Of a DNA stretch of 64,000 nucleotides, positions 7,962-18,279 are shown one piece after another (position 1 is the first letter of the stretch; the number at the start of each line of letters is the position of its first letter). The DNA comes from Lachnospiraceae bacterium (GTDB lineage Bacteria; Bacillota; Clostridia; Lachnospirales; Lachnospiraceae): the NCBI GenBank assembly GCA_017472605.1, contig JAFUPV010000027.1, forward strand, positions 151,318 through 215,317, written 5' to 3'. Below the pieces are notes generated by a model. That model was not told where the DNA came from, made no database searches, and worked only from the letters and a program-made list of their open reading frames with translations. The position numbers and the translations under genes were made by a program.

Positions 7962-10325
7962 ATGAACAAGAAGGATTGTTTACACTATGAAAAACGATGT
8001 CTGCGGACACAGGAAGGAAAATTGCTGTTTGGTCCGGCAGGAGACCGGCTTGCGGTTGACATTCTGAATCCGGAGCCCGGATTTGTCGGCTGCTTTGATT
8101 TTATTCATAAGATGAATCTGACGGAGTTGTTTGCTGTGGAGTGTTCTGTGGAAATGGCGCCGGAAGAAATGGAAGCAGTCTGGTATCCGACTCACATGAC
8201 CATGGCATATGAGGATGAGAGAATTGCCTTTCATGAAACAAAAACGGTGATCGGAGCGGATCTTGCAGTCAGTCTGATGGAATGGGAGAACCGGTCGGAG
8301 GAACGAATCGAGCTTGGACTGCGCTGCAGACCGGAAGGCTTTGAAAAGACCGATGAGCTTTTTTGTGCATCCGCAGAATCCGATGCGGGCTATGGTCTCT
8401 ATGCAGAAAGCGGCATTCTTCGATTTGGAATCCAGATTGGCATTGCTGCATTCTGGAATCACAGAGAGCCGAAAATCGTGATCGAGCCGGGGCAGAAGGT
8501 TGCGGTCAGAGCTGCCGCGGCAGTTGAAAATCTGGCGGCAGCAGCCTATTCGCAGGAACGTCTGAAAGAAAAAATCTGCGATTTTTTTCGCTGCTTCCAA
8601 AACAGCTCCGACGATGAAATGCTGGAAGCGCTTCTTTCTGAAAACCACCGGTTTTACGAGTCCGCGCCCTCCTTTGTGTGCAGCGATAAACGGATGAACC
8701 GCTGCTGGGAATACCGCTGGTACATCCTGAAAAATTCCATGTGCCGTCCCGGGCTGGGACGGTTTCAGGAGACGGTGATGTATGAGGGGCGGGATCACCG
8801 GATGAAAAAAGATCCGCTGAAACCTTCCGGATGGGAATTCAGCAAACTGATTCCTCTGTCTACGCCGCTTCATGTGCAGGATCTGCGTTGGCATCCGGAT
8901 CGGGAACGGACGAAGGAAATCATTCGTTCCGCGTTTGCTGCTCAGAATGAGGACGGACTGATTCTCAGCGCCTATGTGGAGGGCGAGCAGAAATCCTATG
9001 CCAATTACATCATCTGGAGCATCTGGAAGAACTATCTGGTAGATGGCGACCGGATGTTTCTGGCAGAGATGGCTCCAGCCATGGAGCGTTACATTGCCGG
9101 ACACGAGAAGGTATATGGAAATGACAGGGACAGTCTGCTGATTGAGCGAAACCACAACATGACCGGAAAGGAATATCAGCCGGGCTACTGGTATTTCAAA
9201 GGCTGGAAGGAACAGGGAAGCTATCCGGCTAACCCGAAGGATCCAGCCTTCTTCACGCCGCTGAAGCGGGTAGACCGGAGTGTTTATCACTATCAGAATC
9301 TGCAGGGACTGGCAAACATCATGAAGGTGCTGAGTCAGGAGAAAGCGAAGCGGGATCAGATTGCGGTAAAGTACCGGCTGAACAGACCTGTGGAAAACGA
9401 AACCATCAGCGAGGACGGAAGAAGCAGGGGAGACAGGAGTATCAGCGAGAAGAGTCGGGAAGACAGGAGTATCCGTGTGGACAGGGGGACCGGAGAATGC
9501 AGGAGCATCTGGGAAACCTGCGAAGAAAAGGCTGACTTTTATCAGAAGAAAGCGGACCAGGCCAGAAAGGATATCCTGGAGAAAATGTGGGATCCGGAAA
9601 CCGGATTTTTCTACGATCTCCATTATGAAACCGATGAAAAGGCAATGGTGCGCCATATTGTGGGAATCGATCCGTTCTGGGCGCAGATTACAGAATCGGA
9701 ACATGACCGCGGAATCCTTCCTCTGATGGATCCGGAAGCGTTCTGTACCGGCTCCGGGTTTGCAACAGTATCGAAAGACTGCCCCGTCTTCTCACCGTCC
9801 GGCGGATGGATGGGGAACTACATCAAGGGAAGGGATGGCTGTGTCTGGTGCGGACCGTCCTGGCCCTTTACCACCGGCATTGCACTGGAAGCTCTTGGAA
9901 ACGAGAGCAGAAACCATGGTCATGCCTATGATGCCTGGTTTGACCGGATGCTGAATGAATATACGGCACAGCATTTTCGCGATGGCGATAAAAATAGACC
10001 ATATCTGGTAGAACATTACAATGCGGTGACAGGAGAACGGATCAGCGACGAAGCGGATTATAACCATTCCTTCTGGCTGGATCTCATCATCCGCTTTGTC
10101 GTGGGAATCACTGTTGAAGAAAATCGAATCATAATCGACCCGCTGAAAACACATCTGCGCTGGTGGAAGCTGGACAATCTGATGATCCGCGGACATCAGC
10201 TGCAGATTTCCATGGAGGAAAAACAGGGATCCGCCGTGGATGTTCTGTCCGTTCGGATGGATGAGAACGAGATGATCTTTGCGGAGGTCGGAGAACCGGT
10301 TGTTCTGAGGTTGGAGAAGAAATAA
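7962..10325 (+). CDS. GH63/MGH1-like (alpha/alpha)6-barrel glycosidase
   Basis: Predicted 787 aa from ATG 7962 (GGAAAG five bases upstream). The N-terminal 230 residues form a beta-sandwich region. The rest resembles the catalytic domain of GH63 and mannosylglycerate-hydrolase-like proteins, including GIDPFWAQ, the segment CVWCGPSWPF that matches the family WxGPxW motif, and DYNHSFWLDLIIRF near the end. A basic, low-complexity insert with repeated DRSI motifs (about residues 481-516) interrupts the domain. No signal peptide, so cytosolic. The substrate is unknown; an alpha-linked sugar is likely. It is followed after 13 bp by another glycosidase-like gene. Confidence 0.75.
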   Translation: MNKKDCLHYEKRCLRTQEGKLLFGPAGDRLAVDILNPEPGFVGCFDFIHKMNLTELFAVECSVEMAPEEMEAVWYPTHMTMAYEDERIAFHETKTVIGADLAVSLMEWENRSEERIELGLRCRPEGFEKTDELFCASAESDAGYGLYAESGILRFGIQIGIAAFWNHREPKIVIEPGQKVAVRAAAAVENLAAAAYSQERLKEKICDFFRCFQNSSDDEMLEALLSENHRFYESAPSFVCSDKRMNRCWEYRWYILKNSMCRPGLGRFQETVMYEGRDHRMKKDPLKPSGWEFSKLIPLSTPLHVQDLRWHPDRERTKEIIRSAFAAQNEDGLILSAYVEGEQKSYANYIIWSIWKNYLVDGDRMFLAEMAPAMERYIAGHEKVYGNDRDSLLIERNHNMTGKEYQPGYWYFKGWKEQGSYPANPKDPAFFTPLKRVDRSVYHYQNLQGLANIMKVLSQEKAKRDQIAVKYRLNRPVENETISEDGRSRGDRSISEKSREDRSIRVDRGTGECRSIWETCEEKADFYQKKADQARKDILEKMWDPETGFFYDLHYETDEKAMVRHIVGIDPFWAQITESEHDRGILPLMDPEAFCTGSGFATVSKDCPVFSPSGGWMGNYIKGRDGCVWCGPSWPFTTGIALEALGNESRNHGHAYDAWFDRMLNEYTAQHFRDGDKNRPYLVEHYNAVTGERISDEADYNHSFWLDLIIRFVVGITVEENRIIIDPLKTHLRWWKLDNLMIRGHQLQISMEEKQGSAVDVLSVRMDENEMIFAEVGEPVVLRLEKK
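9405..9512 (+). repeat. Low-complexity repeat insert inside the GH63-like gene
   Basis: GACAGGAGTATC occurs at 9432-9443 and 9462-9473, with the variant GCAGGAGCATC near 9499. The repeats encode DRSI/CRSI motifs in an Arg/Ser/Glu-rich insert. The surrounding protein is well conserved in character, so the insert looks like a later expansion. Confidence 0.65.
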
Positions 10326-10338
10326 AGGGAGGACTTCA

Positions 10339-12414
10339 ATGGAAACGAAAATGAAATTCGATAAAAATAGAGATGAGTTCCACCTCATTGTGAATGAGAA
10401 ATCTGTGTATACAGTCAGGCTGACAGAACTTTTGTGGTATTCGGTTGGTCGTCCGTGGAATCCCGTGGGAAATCGGTGGAGAATCACCGAGCTGCAGCAG
10501 GAAGAGAACTGCATTCTGGCAGTTCTGAGCAGCCAGGAGCTGGAAGCTTCGGTTCAGCTGAAGAAGGAAGATCAGGAAATCCGGATTTCTGTGATGTTTC
10601 GGAATGGGAGCGAAAAGGCTATGGACGAGTTGGCCTGCGGCATGAAACTGTCTGTCCGCAGTGGGGAGAAACAGAAAGTGACGATTCCCCATCTGATTTA
10701 CAACGATAACCCTTCCGCCGATCCGAATCGTGTTGTGCCGCACATCGGAACCGTCAACGGAAAAGGAACGGTTGTGGAGGAACATCGTCTCCCGATTCCG
10801 GCAGTGAATGTGGAGTGGAAGGAAGAGGAAGCTTTTTACAGTCTCACGCTGCTTTCCGTTCCTGAGACAGAGAACGGAACCGATGAGGAGTACTGGTCTC
10901 TCGGCGCATGCAAAACAGAGGGCGGGTATCAGATTCTTTCCGCCAGCGGTCCGCTGATGTTCAACGGGATGAGCGACGTGTTCTACGGAGGCAGATGCAC
11001 ACCGCTTTCCTACATGAAAGGGTACCGCAGGCTTGGATTTGGGGAAACTATTCATAAGGTCTATTATCTTCGTCTGGATTCTCATACGAAGGAGGGGAGG
11101 GGCTTTACCGTGCTTCCCGGCATGGGTTACCGGCTGCTTCATCCGCAGACAGTCCCCATGTATTCCTGCGAAGAAATGGTACATCTGAAAAAGAACGTGC
11201 TGGACAGCCGCTTTTATGAAGAGGAAGGATGCTGCGGCTATTTGACGTTCGGCGATAAAAATCCATTCGGAAACATATCCGGCCGCCCGGAATATTTTCT
11301 CTATGGCTGGACCGGTCAGGCAATCCGTCTGGCATGGTGCGACTGTATGCTGGGGATTCGGTCCGGGGAACCGTTCCGTCTGCAGAGAGCGATGAAGACG
11401 GTCGATCATTTCCTGAAAAACGGCGAATGCAGGATCCCCGGCCTGTATTTGGGATATTATCTGGTGAAAACCGGTTCCTGGCAGGGCAGCTGGAACGATC
11501 CGGGGACACCTGTTTCCTCCAGAATTGAAGGGGAGAGCATTTCTGACGTTCTGGATGTCATGCTTCTGCTAAAAGAACAGGGAACGGAAGTGCCGAAACT
11601 GTGGGAAGATGCGGTAAAACGGGTCTGCGAATTTTTGATGAGGGAAGATGTTTTGACCTCGGAAGGATTGTATCCTCTGTCCTGGACCATGGAAGGCCGA
11701 CCGTCATCGGAGCTGCGCAATGCGGCAGGAGCTCCCTGTGTGGCTGTACTGGCGAAGGCATATCAGTATTTTGGACAGAAGACTTATCTGGAACAGGCGC
11801 AGCGAAGGTACGAACGGTATGCGGAGATTTACATGAGCACCTTTGAAACGCCCTTTGCTTACGCAACCATGGATGCAGCATGCGAGGACAAGGAGGCAGG
11901 AATCTACATGTTTACAACGGCAGCGCTTCTCTATGAGATAACAGGGAATGACGGGTATCGGGAATGGGGAACGCTGACGGCAGACTGGATCCTGACGTTT
12001 GTCTACCACTGGGAAACGGGCTTTCGCCCGGGAACGCTCTGTGCGCAGAAAAAATTCCGGACAACGGGATGGCCCGGCGTCAGTGTGCAGAATCATCATC
12101 TGGATGTCTTTTTTCCGGTATATGAGCTGTATCGTTTTGGAAGGATATGCAAAAAACGGCGGCTGACCGAGATGGCTTCTCATATCGGAAACGCGCTGAC
12201 CTGCGGCATTGCGTCCGAGGAAGGGGAATGGGGCTATTCGGTCATCGGAGAACAGGGAGAACAGTACTATCAGACCAACTATTTTCAGGTCATGTATCCG
12301 CAGATTCTGCAGTATCTGGAACGCTACCGGGGCGGAATGCAGGTCTGGAATCCGTCCTGGATCACGGCCCAGGTAATGAGCGCAAATCTTCGTTTTCTGT
12401 ATGAGGATCGATAA
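10339..12414 (+). CDS. Uncharacterised glycosidase-like protein, probable six-hairpin fold
   Basis: 691 aa, complete, with GGAGG six bases before ATG. I cannot assign a known family. The first 250 residues look beta-rich. From about residue 290 there are repeated helical pairs typical of (alpha/alpha)6 barrels, with aromatic and Gly motifs such as YFLYGWTGQAIR, GSWQGSWNDPG, PLSWTMEGRPSSELRNAAGA and GWPGVSVQNHH. No signal peptide or membrane segment is visible. It is tightly coupled to the GH63-like gene and ends 3 bp before the convergent response regulator gene. A hydrolase acting on the same imported glycan is an inference from context. Confidence 0.6.
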   Translation: METKMKFDKNRDEFHLIVNEKSVYTVRLTELLWYSVGRPWNPVGNRWRITELQQEENCILAVLSSQELEASVQLKKEDQEIRISVMFRNGSEKAMDELACGMKLSVRSGEKQKVTIPHLIYNDNPSADPNRVVPHIGTVNGKGTVVEEHRLPIPAVNVEWKEEEAFYSLTLLSVPETENGTDEEYWSLGACKTEGGYQILSASGPLMFNGMSDVFYGGRCTPLSYMKGYRRLGFGETIHKVYYLRLDSHTKEGRGFTVLPGMGYRLLHPQTVPMYSCEEMVHLKKNVLDSRFYEEEGCCGYLTFGDKNPFGNISGRPEYFLYGWTGQAIRLAWCDCMLGIRSGEPFRLQRAMKTVDHFLKNGECRIPGLYLGYYLVKTGSWQGSWNDPGTPVSSRIEGESISDVLDVMLLLKEQGTEVPKLWEDAVKRVCEFLMREDVLTSEGLYPLSWTMEGRPSSELRNAAGAPCVAVLAKAYQYFGQKTYLEQAQRRYERYAEIYMSTFETPFAYATMDAACEDKEAGIYMFTTAALLYEITGNDGYREWGTLTADWILTFVYHWETGFRPGTLCAQKKFRTTGWPGVSVQNHHLDVFFPVYELYRFGRICKKRRLTEMASHIGNALTCGIASEEGEWGYSVIGEQGEQYYQTNYFQVMYPQILQYLERYRGGMQVWNPSWITAQVMSANLRFLYEDR

Positions 12415-12417
12415 CAT

Positions 12418-13917
12418 TTACAGTTCTTTTAATTTCTTATCCCTCCGCCAGGTCACCGGAGACGTTCCGAAGAACCGTTTGAAGGAACGATTAAAATAGG
12501 TCTGGCTGGAGAAGCCGATCCGGTCAACAATATCCTTAATCTTCAGATCCGTGTTCTCCAGAAGCTCTGCTGCGTAGCGCAGCCGCGCATCTGCCAGATA
12601 GTCATTAAAATAATAGCCGGTCTGCTGACGGAACATGGTTCCGAGATAGGAGGGCGTCACGTTCAGTTTCGCAGCCAGCGTCTTCAGCGAAATGTCCTTG
12701 TCCGAAAACTCATGGATAATCTTCAGGACAGCGTCAACCATAGGATAGCTGGTCTGCTGGGATTTGGAGATGACGGGAAAGCTTTCTGTCAGGAAACGCA
12801 GCGTAAAATCCCGATAGTCGGAAGCAGCTGCGGACAGTGCTTTCGGATAACCGGGGAGCAGACCGGCAAGCTGGGGATATTTATCGCTTAACTGATATTC
12901 CTCCCTGCAGATGGAGGCAATCCACTGACTGAGAACATGGCGGCAGCAGATTTCCGGATCATAGCGGTCAAAAAGGACGGCAACCGGAGAAACGGTGCTG
13001 CAGTCACAAGGAAGTGCTTTCAGCGCATCCTGGACAGACGATGTGATGGCGGGTTCTTCCTGATAAACAGCACAGGACAGATCCGCATATTCCAGAAACG
13101 AAAAGGAAACAGCCTGCTGATAGCTTTTTGGAACCTCAGAATAGCCGGATACGGTAGTTCCGATGCTGGCGAACACAGGGATTTCGCTGTTTCTCATCAG
13201 AGTCAGGATCGGCAGAAGGAAGTCGCAGACCGACTCCTCCGCATGGGATATCGGAGAAAGAACGCTGACAAGACGGGAAGGTGTTTCAAAAAAGAAATTA
13301 CCGGTAAAATGACCGGGCAGATGGTAGAGCAGGCGGTCGAAAAAGCGGGACATGGCTGTCTCATTGCCGTCCGGGCAGGAAAAGATGACGGAGGTAAAGG
13401 AGTCAGCATCCAGATTAATACCGAGAAGCTCCGCTCTGCTGACCAGATCGCTTCCACCAAGCAGATTTTTCACCCACTGTTCCGTAAACGCGCTGCGGAA
13501 GGTCATCATGGACTGACCATAGGTCTGGCTCAGCTGTTCGCGCTCCTGAATGTGGCTGATGATCTGGCTGATGGTGTCGGAGAGCTCGTCCGGATCCAAC
13601 GGCTTCAGCAGATAATTTTCCGCGCCGCAGCGGAGGGCAGTGCGGACATATTCGAAATTGTCATAGGCACTGAGAACAACCACATAGAGATTGGGTTTGC
13701 TCTGCTTCGCCTTCTGGATCAGCTGCAGACCGTCCAGCCCCGGCATGGAGACATCGGTAATGACGATGTGGACCGGGTGGGACAGAATGTAGTTCAGCGC
13801 TTCCTGCGGATCCGTTGCCGCGCAGGCAACTTCGATGTGGAAGCCGCTCCAGTCGATAGCTTTTGCAATGCCGTCCACGATGATTGGTTCATCGTCAACA
13901 ATAACAGCCTGATACAT
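12418..13917 (-). CDS. YesN-type response regulator (REC plus AraC HTH)
   Basis: 499 aa, complete. An N-terminal receiver domain carries D8/D9, the phosphoacceptor D55 in IVITDVSMPG and K105 in YLLKPLD. A variable middle region follows, then an AraC/HTH_18 domain over the last 100 residues (PSYLGTMFRQQTGYYFNDYL, KIKDIVDRIGFSSQTYFNRSFK). Proteins of this type are phosphorylated by YesM-like kinases and activate adjacent sugar-uptake genes. The likely partner kinase is at 19200-20966, unusually about 5 kb away. GGTGAGG provides the ribosome binding site. It is divergent from the oxidoreductase gene. Confidence 0.9.
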   Translation of the reverse strand: MYQAVIVDDEPIIVDGIAKAIDWSGFHIEVACAATDPQEALNYILSHPVHIVITDVSMPGLDGLQLIQKAKQSKPNLYVVVLSAYDNFEYVRTALRCGAENYLLKPLDPDELSDTISQIISHIQEREQLSQTYGQSMMTFRSAFTEQWVKNLLGGSDLVSRAELLGINLDADSFTSVIFSCPDGNETAMSRFFDRLLYHLPGHFTGNFFFETPSRLVSVLSPISHAEESVCDFLLPILTLMRNSEIPVFASIGTTVSGYSEVPKSYQQAVSFSFLEYADLSCAVYQEEPAITSSVQDALKALPCDCSTVSPVAVLFDRYDPEICCRHVLSQWIASICREEYQLSDKYPQLAGLLPGYPKALSAAASDYRDFTLRFLTESFPVISKSQQTSYPMVDAVLKIIHEFSDKDISLKTLAAKLNVTPSYLGTMFRQQTGYYFNDYLADARLRYAAELLENTDLKIKDIVDRIGFSSQTYFNRSFKRFFGTSPVTWRRDKKLKEL

Positions 13918-13948
13918 AAATTCACCTCACCTTTGTGTATCTGTTGTT

Positions 13949-13977
13949 TTTATACAGCGTCAGAGTGAAGTCGGCAA
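13949..13977 (-). promoter_or_regulatory. Promoter of the YesN-type regulator
   Basis: Minus-strand TTGCCG (13972-13977) and TATAAA (13949-13954) are 17 bp apart, about 30 bases before the start codon. Confidence 0.5.
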
Positions 13978-14270
13978 TCGGGAGCGGACCTGTATAAAAA
14001 GAAAAACACGAAATATTCTATCCATGTTATACTATAGGTAAGCGGCGCGTGTCAAGGGCGGTATCCCGAAAAAATGCCCGGAGAGAATGCAGAAAGGACA
14101 TGACGATCCGGCAGAAGAACCGGAAAAAGTGCAAGGATTGTGAAAAAAATAAAGTGCATATCCGGAGAAAATCGGGTATGATGAGAGCAGACAGTCCGAT
14201 ACGGCCGGAAACAGAAAACACTGGGATCAGCTGCTGATTAATATTGTGCAAGTTTTCCGGAATGGAAGGC

Positions 14271-14299
14271 AAGACAATGCGCCCTCTTTCTGCTATCCT
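14271..14299 (+). promoter_or_regulatory. Possible weak promoter of the oxidoreductase operon
   Basis: AAGACA (14271-14276) and TATCCT (14294-14299) are 17 bp apart. Both boxes are weak, as expected of an activator-dependent promoter. The remainder of the gene-free interval 13918-14367 shows no convincing coding frame. Confidence 0.35.
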
Positions 14300-14367
14300 T
14301 TTCTCAGAATGGTTCAGAAGGAAATCTGACATCCTCTGACACCAGACCGGAAAGGAGAAAAGAAAAA

Positions 14368-15456
14368 ATGAAAAATCAGACATTTTGCATGGGTGTATTG
14401 GGACTTGGAGAAGGAAGAAGCATCATTTCCGCTGTTTTGCAGAGTAAATACTGGGAGCTTGGTATGATCTGCGATCTGAATGAAGAACTGTGCAGAGAGC
14501 GGTGCAGGGAGTTTGGAATTGACCGTTATACCACCGATTATCAGGATATGCTGGAGAATCCGGCAATCGATGTCATCGGAATTTATACACCGGATCAGCT
14601 TCATGCCACGCACATCCGGATGGCGCTGGAAGCAGGAAAGGATGTGATCTGTACCAAACCGCTGATGGTCAGTCTGGATGAGGCCAATGAACTGCTTGCT
14701 GTTCAGAGAAAGACAGGACGGCGTGTGTTTGTAGGACAGAGTTCCCGCTATTTTGAACCGGCCCGCAGACAGAGAGAAGACTATCTGGCCGGAAAGCATG
14801 GAGAGCTGGAAACGGTGGAAACCCACTACATCAGCGATTCCCGCTGGTTTCTGGAGCGGGCATGGAGTCATCAGAAGGGCTTTTCCTGGATGTATAATTT
14901 CATGATCCATGCGGTTGATCTGGCAGTATGGTATCTGCCGGACATTGAAGAAGTGTACGGACTGGCAGTTGTCAGCGAGAACACAAAGGCCTACGGACTG
15001 GATGTACCGGATACCCTGAAATTTCTGCTGAAGAATAAAGACGGTCGTTTTGCAAGCGTCTCCGGTGTCTATGCGGAGCCGACCCTGGGAAGTGCCGTCG
15101 AACAGAGCATCAGCTGCACACTGCGGGGCAGCAGGGGAATCAGCAGAGCCGGCTATCCAAAGCTGAAATACTACACCAATTTTCAGCCAATCCAGAAGAC
15201 GGCGCAGCTCCACACCTATGATGAGCTGCACGGCTATTACTTCCGGTTTGAGTCAGAGACGCATCATGCCGGAGAATATCAGAATTACATAGAAGAATAT
15301 GCGCAGGATGTGCTTGCAGGACGGACACCAAAGCCGGACCTGAAGGAGGGAATCCGTACACTGGCAGTGATGGAGGCCATGGAAGAATCCGTCCGAACCG
15401 GTCAGGCAGTGAAGGTTTCCGACATTCTTGCGCGAAGAAATATCAAATTAGAATAA
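14368..15456 (+). CDS. Gfo/Idh/MocA family NAD(P)-dependent oxidoreductase
   Basis: 362 aa, complete, preceded by AAAGGAGAAAAG. The N-terminal Rossmann fold starts MGVLGLGEGRS, a variant of the usual GxGxxG. The family EKP motif appears as CTKPLMVS, and the C-terminal alpha/beta domain carries the YNFMIHAVDLAVWY segment with the His expected near the active site. Such enzymes oxidise or epimerise sugars and inositols. It is 12 bp upstream of the large glycosidase-like gene, so it probably processes a sugar released by that locus. Confidence 0.9.
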   Translation: MKNQTFCMGVLGLGEGRSIISAVLQSKYWELGMICDLNEELCRERCREFGIDRYTTDYQDMLENPAIDVIGIYTPDQLHATHIRMALEAGKDVICTKPLMVSLDEANELLAVQRKTGRRVFVGQSSRYFEPARRQREDYLAGKHGELETVETHYISDSRWFLERAWSHQKGFSWMYNFMIHAVDLAVWYLPDIEEVYGLAVVSENTKAYGLDVPDTLKFLLKNKDGRFASVSGVYAEPTLGSAVEQSISCTLRGSRGISRAGYPKLKYYTNFQPIQKTAQLHTYDELHGYYFRFESETHHAGEYQNYIEEYAQDVLAGRTPKPDLKEGIRTLAVMEAMEESVRTGQAVKVSDILARRNIKLE

Positions 15457-15468
15457 GGAGGACATAAC

Positions 15469-18279
15469 GTGAAACAACAGATTCGGATGATCAGAGAAAC
15501 AGAAAACAACAAACGGATCGCACTGGGTTTATTCCATGTTGAGGCGAGTCTGAAGCAGGCGGAAATTTCATGTACATATGCGGCCGAGGGGGGCAGTGAC
15601 TGGACAACAGACAGAAGCTTCGACGGCTATACCATTTATGCAGGTGTCCGTGGGAAGAGCGGCCTGATTCGTGCGTTGGAGGAGAAGGGACTTCTTCTCT
15701 ATCATACCAAAGCACCGGAGGGAGAAGGGTTTTATGTGACGCTGATTTCCGGTCTGCGTCTGTTTGTGATTGTGGGAGGAAGCGATACCGGTGCACTCTA
15801 TGGCTGCCTGGAGCTGAAAGAGCGGATTGAGAAAAACATCCGTGCGGGAAAAAAGCAGGTTCTTCCCGTTGAAATTGCCTTTGGAGATGCGCCGCAGTTT
15901 CGTCTGCGCGGTCCGGCAATCGGTCTGCAGCTGACAAAGATCGAGCCGCCCCGTCTGACCTATGAATATCCGATCACACCCCAGCGTTTCCCCTGGTTCT
16001 ATGACAGGGCGATGTGGGAGAAATTCCTGGATCAGATCCTGATGGAGCGCTGCAATGTTCTCTATTTGTGGACCGGTCTGCCGTTCTCCTCGCTGGTGAA
16101 AGTACCGGATTACCCGGAAGCGCTGGAAGTCAGTGAAGAGGTGTATCAGTTGAATCGGGAGATGTTCAACTGGCTGACCGATGCCTGCGACCGGAGAGGA
16201 ATCTGGCTTGTTTTAAAATTCTACAGCATCCACATTCCACTGCCGCTGGCAGAGGCCCGTGGCGTGGAGCTGCTTCAGAGCTCCATCACACCGCTGAACG
16301 CGGACTACACATACAAATCCATTGTGGAATTCATCCGCTCTTTCCCTCACATCGGCCTGATGGTATGTCTCGGCGAAGCCCTGCGTGGAACTCAGAACAA
16401 AACAGACTGGTTCATCAAAACCATCATTCCGGCAGTAAAGGAAGGCATTGAAAAGGCGGGACTGACCGAGGAGCCGCCGCTGATCCTGCGCGGCCACGAC
16501 TGTGATCCCAATGCTGTCATGGAGCAGGCAATTCCGCTCTATGGAAATCTCTATACCATGTGGAAATACAACGGCGAAGGACTGACCACCTATCTGCCTG
16601 CCGGAAAGTGGCAGGATACCCATCTGCGTCTTTCCTCCCACGGCCAGACCCACATCATGAATGTTCATGTGGTGGCAAATCTGGAGCCTTTCCGCTATGG
16701 CTCTGCCTCCTTCATCCAGAAATGCGTGCAGGCGGGAAGAGACCGCATGGGCGTAAACGGACTTCATCTCTATCCGCTTTTTTTCTGGGACTGGCCATAC
16801 TCTGCGGACAAGGCAAGCCCGCGTCTGCTGCAGATGGATCGTGACTGGATGTGGTACAAGGCATGGTTCCGCTATGCATGGAATCCGGACCGTGATCCGG
16901 GCGCCGAGGAGCTGTACTGGAAAGAAGTCCTTGGCAGTCATTTCCACTGTGATCCGGAGACAGCCGGCCACATCCTGCAGGCATTCAACGACATGGGCGA
17001 GTGTGCGCCGCGGATTCTGCGCCATGTCGGCATCACGGAGGGCAACCGCCAGACCATGAGCCTTGGCATGTCCATGAGCCAGTTCACAAATGTGAAGCGT
17101 TACCGCCCCAACTATGAGCTGTGGCGATCTGCTTCCACACCGGGCGAACAGCCGGATGACTATGTAAAGAGAGAGATCAGCAAAGAACCGCACTATGGCG
17201 AGACACCGGTGGATATGGCAAGAGAAACCATTTATTTTGCCCAGTCCGCCCTGGAGCACATCACCACGGCCGTTGACCGCCTTAACGCTGCTCAGGAACA
17301 GGCTCCATGGACGAAAGCAGAAACAGAAGAGTAAAAGGACGCGGCAGCAAAGGCGGCAGCTCTCTGTGAACTGAACGGCTGGCTAACCGATATCACAGCG
17401 GTTTATCAGATGACCATGTGCTACGCAAAGAAACTGGAGGCGGCTTACCGGATTCTGCGCTATAAATATACCATGGATGAGAACCTGCGGGGCGATTTGT
17501 CGCTGCTGGAGGGGGCTCTGATTCCGTGGGAGGAGAGCATGGACTGGTACCGGAAACTGGCAAAGCTGACAGACCGCACCTATCTCTATGCCAACAGCAT
17601 GCAGACACCGCAGCGGAAAATTCCATTCCCCAACGGCGAAATTTTTGGTCACTGGACCGCCTGCCTGCCGAAGTACGAGGAAGAGCTGGCGAACTTCAGG
17701 AAGCATCTGGAGGAGATGAAGCAGGGCATTTACCCGGGCAATGAGACGGATGACGCAGTGGAAGCAGAACCGCTGCCCCAGGCACCGTTTACCCTGCTCA
17801 GTGAAAACTGCGAGACTTATACCATAAAGAAAGGGGAGCATGTATTCACAGACATGACATCGCCGATCCTGACCCTTGCGTCGGAGCTGAAAGGTCTGAC
17901 TGGCATCCGGTTCGGACTGGGTGAGGCAATTACGGACGGCATGAAGGTGAAGCTGTCTCTGCCCCAGGATTCCCAGATTCTTCTTGCCTACATGAACGCA
18001 AAAGCAATTGAATGGCTGCAGGTACCGGATCTGGAAACCAATACCCATGCCGATGACCGGGGCGGTCTTGCCGTTGTTTTTGCCAATGCCATGCAGGCAG
18101 AGAGCTGTCCGGATATGAACATCCATGTGTTCCAGTATGAGAAGGGAACCCATGAAATCTACATGGGTACCGGCGGATTTACCATTGTCGGTGTTGTGCC
18201 GGCCGGTGTGCCGATCAATGGACGAAATGCCGGTCTGTCCGGTGAGACACTGGATAAGCTGGACTGGCTTTACGAATAA
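15469..18279 (+). pseudogene. Large GH20/GH67-like glycosidase-related gene interrupted by one in-frame TAA
   Basis: A single frame runs from ATG 15469 (AAGGAGG upstream) to TAA 18277-18279, broken only by TAA at 17332-17334. The 621-aa first part has an N-terminal beta domain like that of GH20/GH67 enzymes (DTGALYGCLELKERI) and a barrel-like region beginning RLRGPAIGLQ. The second part (17335-18276) is fully open, starts with an Ala/Lys-rich helix continuing the helix before the stop, and has no ribosome binding site near its first ATGs (17404, 17410). The whole would be about 936 residues. Either this is a nonsense mutation (one base from GAA, AAA or CAA), a base-call error, or read-through. 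The exact glycosidase family is not certain. Confidence 0.75.
17332..17334 (+). other. In-frame TAA interrupting the glycosidase-like gene
   Basis: The stop is codon 622 of the frame starting at 15469. Upstream codons read KAETEE and downstream codons KDAAAKAAALCELNGW, which together look like one continuous charged helix. The sequence around it shows no slippery heptamer. Confidence 0.9.

Noticed and set aside
7980-9704. 574-codon antisense frame opposite the GH63-like gene
   Set aside because: No start signal, no recognisable domain, and the plus-strand protein has clear glycosidase motifs.
14049-14237. 62-codon frame in the gap before the oxidoreductase gene
   Set aside because: Highly basic random composition, no ribosome binding site and no family resemblance.
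17332-17334. Selenocysteine or pyrrolysine recoding of the internal stop
   Set aside because: Those systems use TGA and TAG; the codon here is TAA, and no recoding hairpin is apparent.
17404-18279. Separate downstream gene starting at ATG 17404 or 17410
   Set aside because: There is no ribosome binding site and the frame is the same as the upstream gene, open right up to the TAA at 17332.
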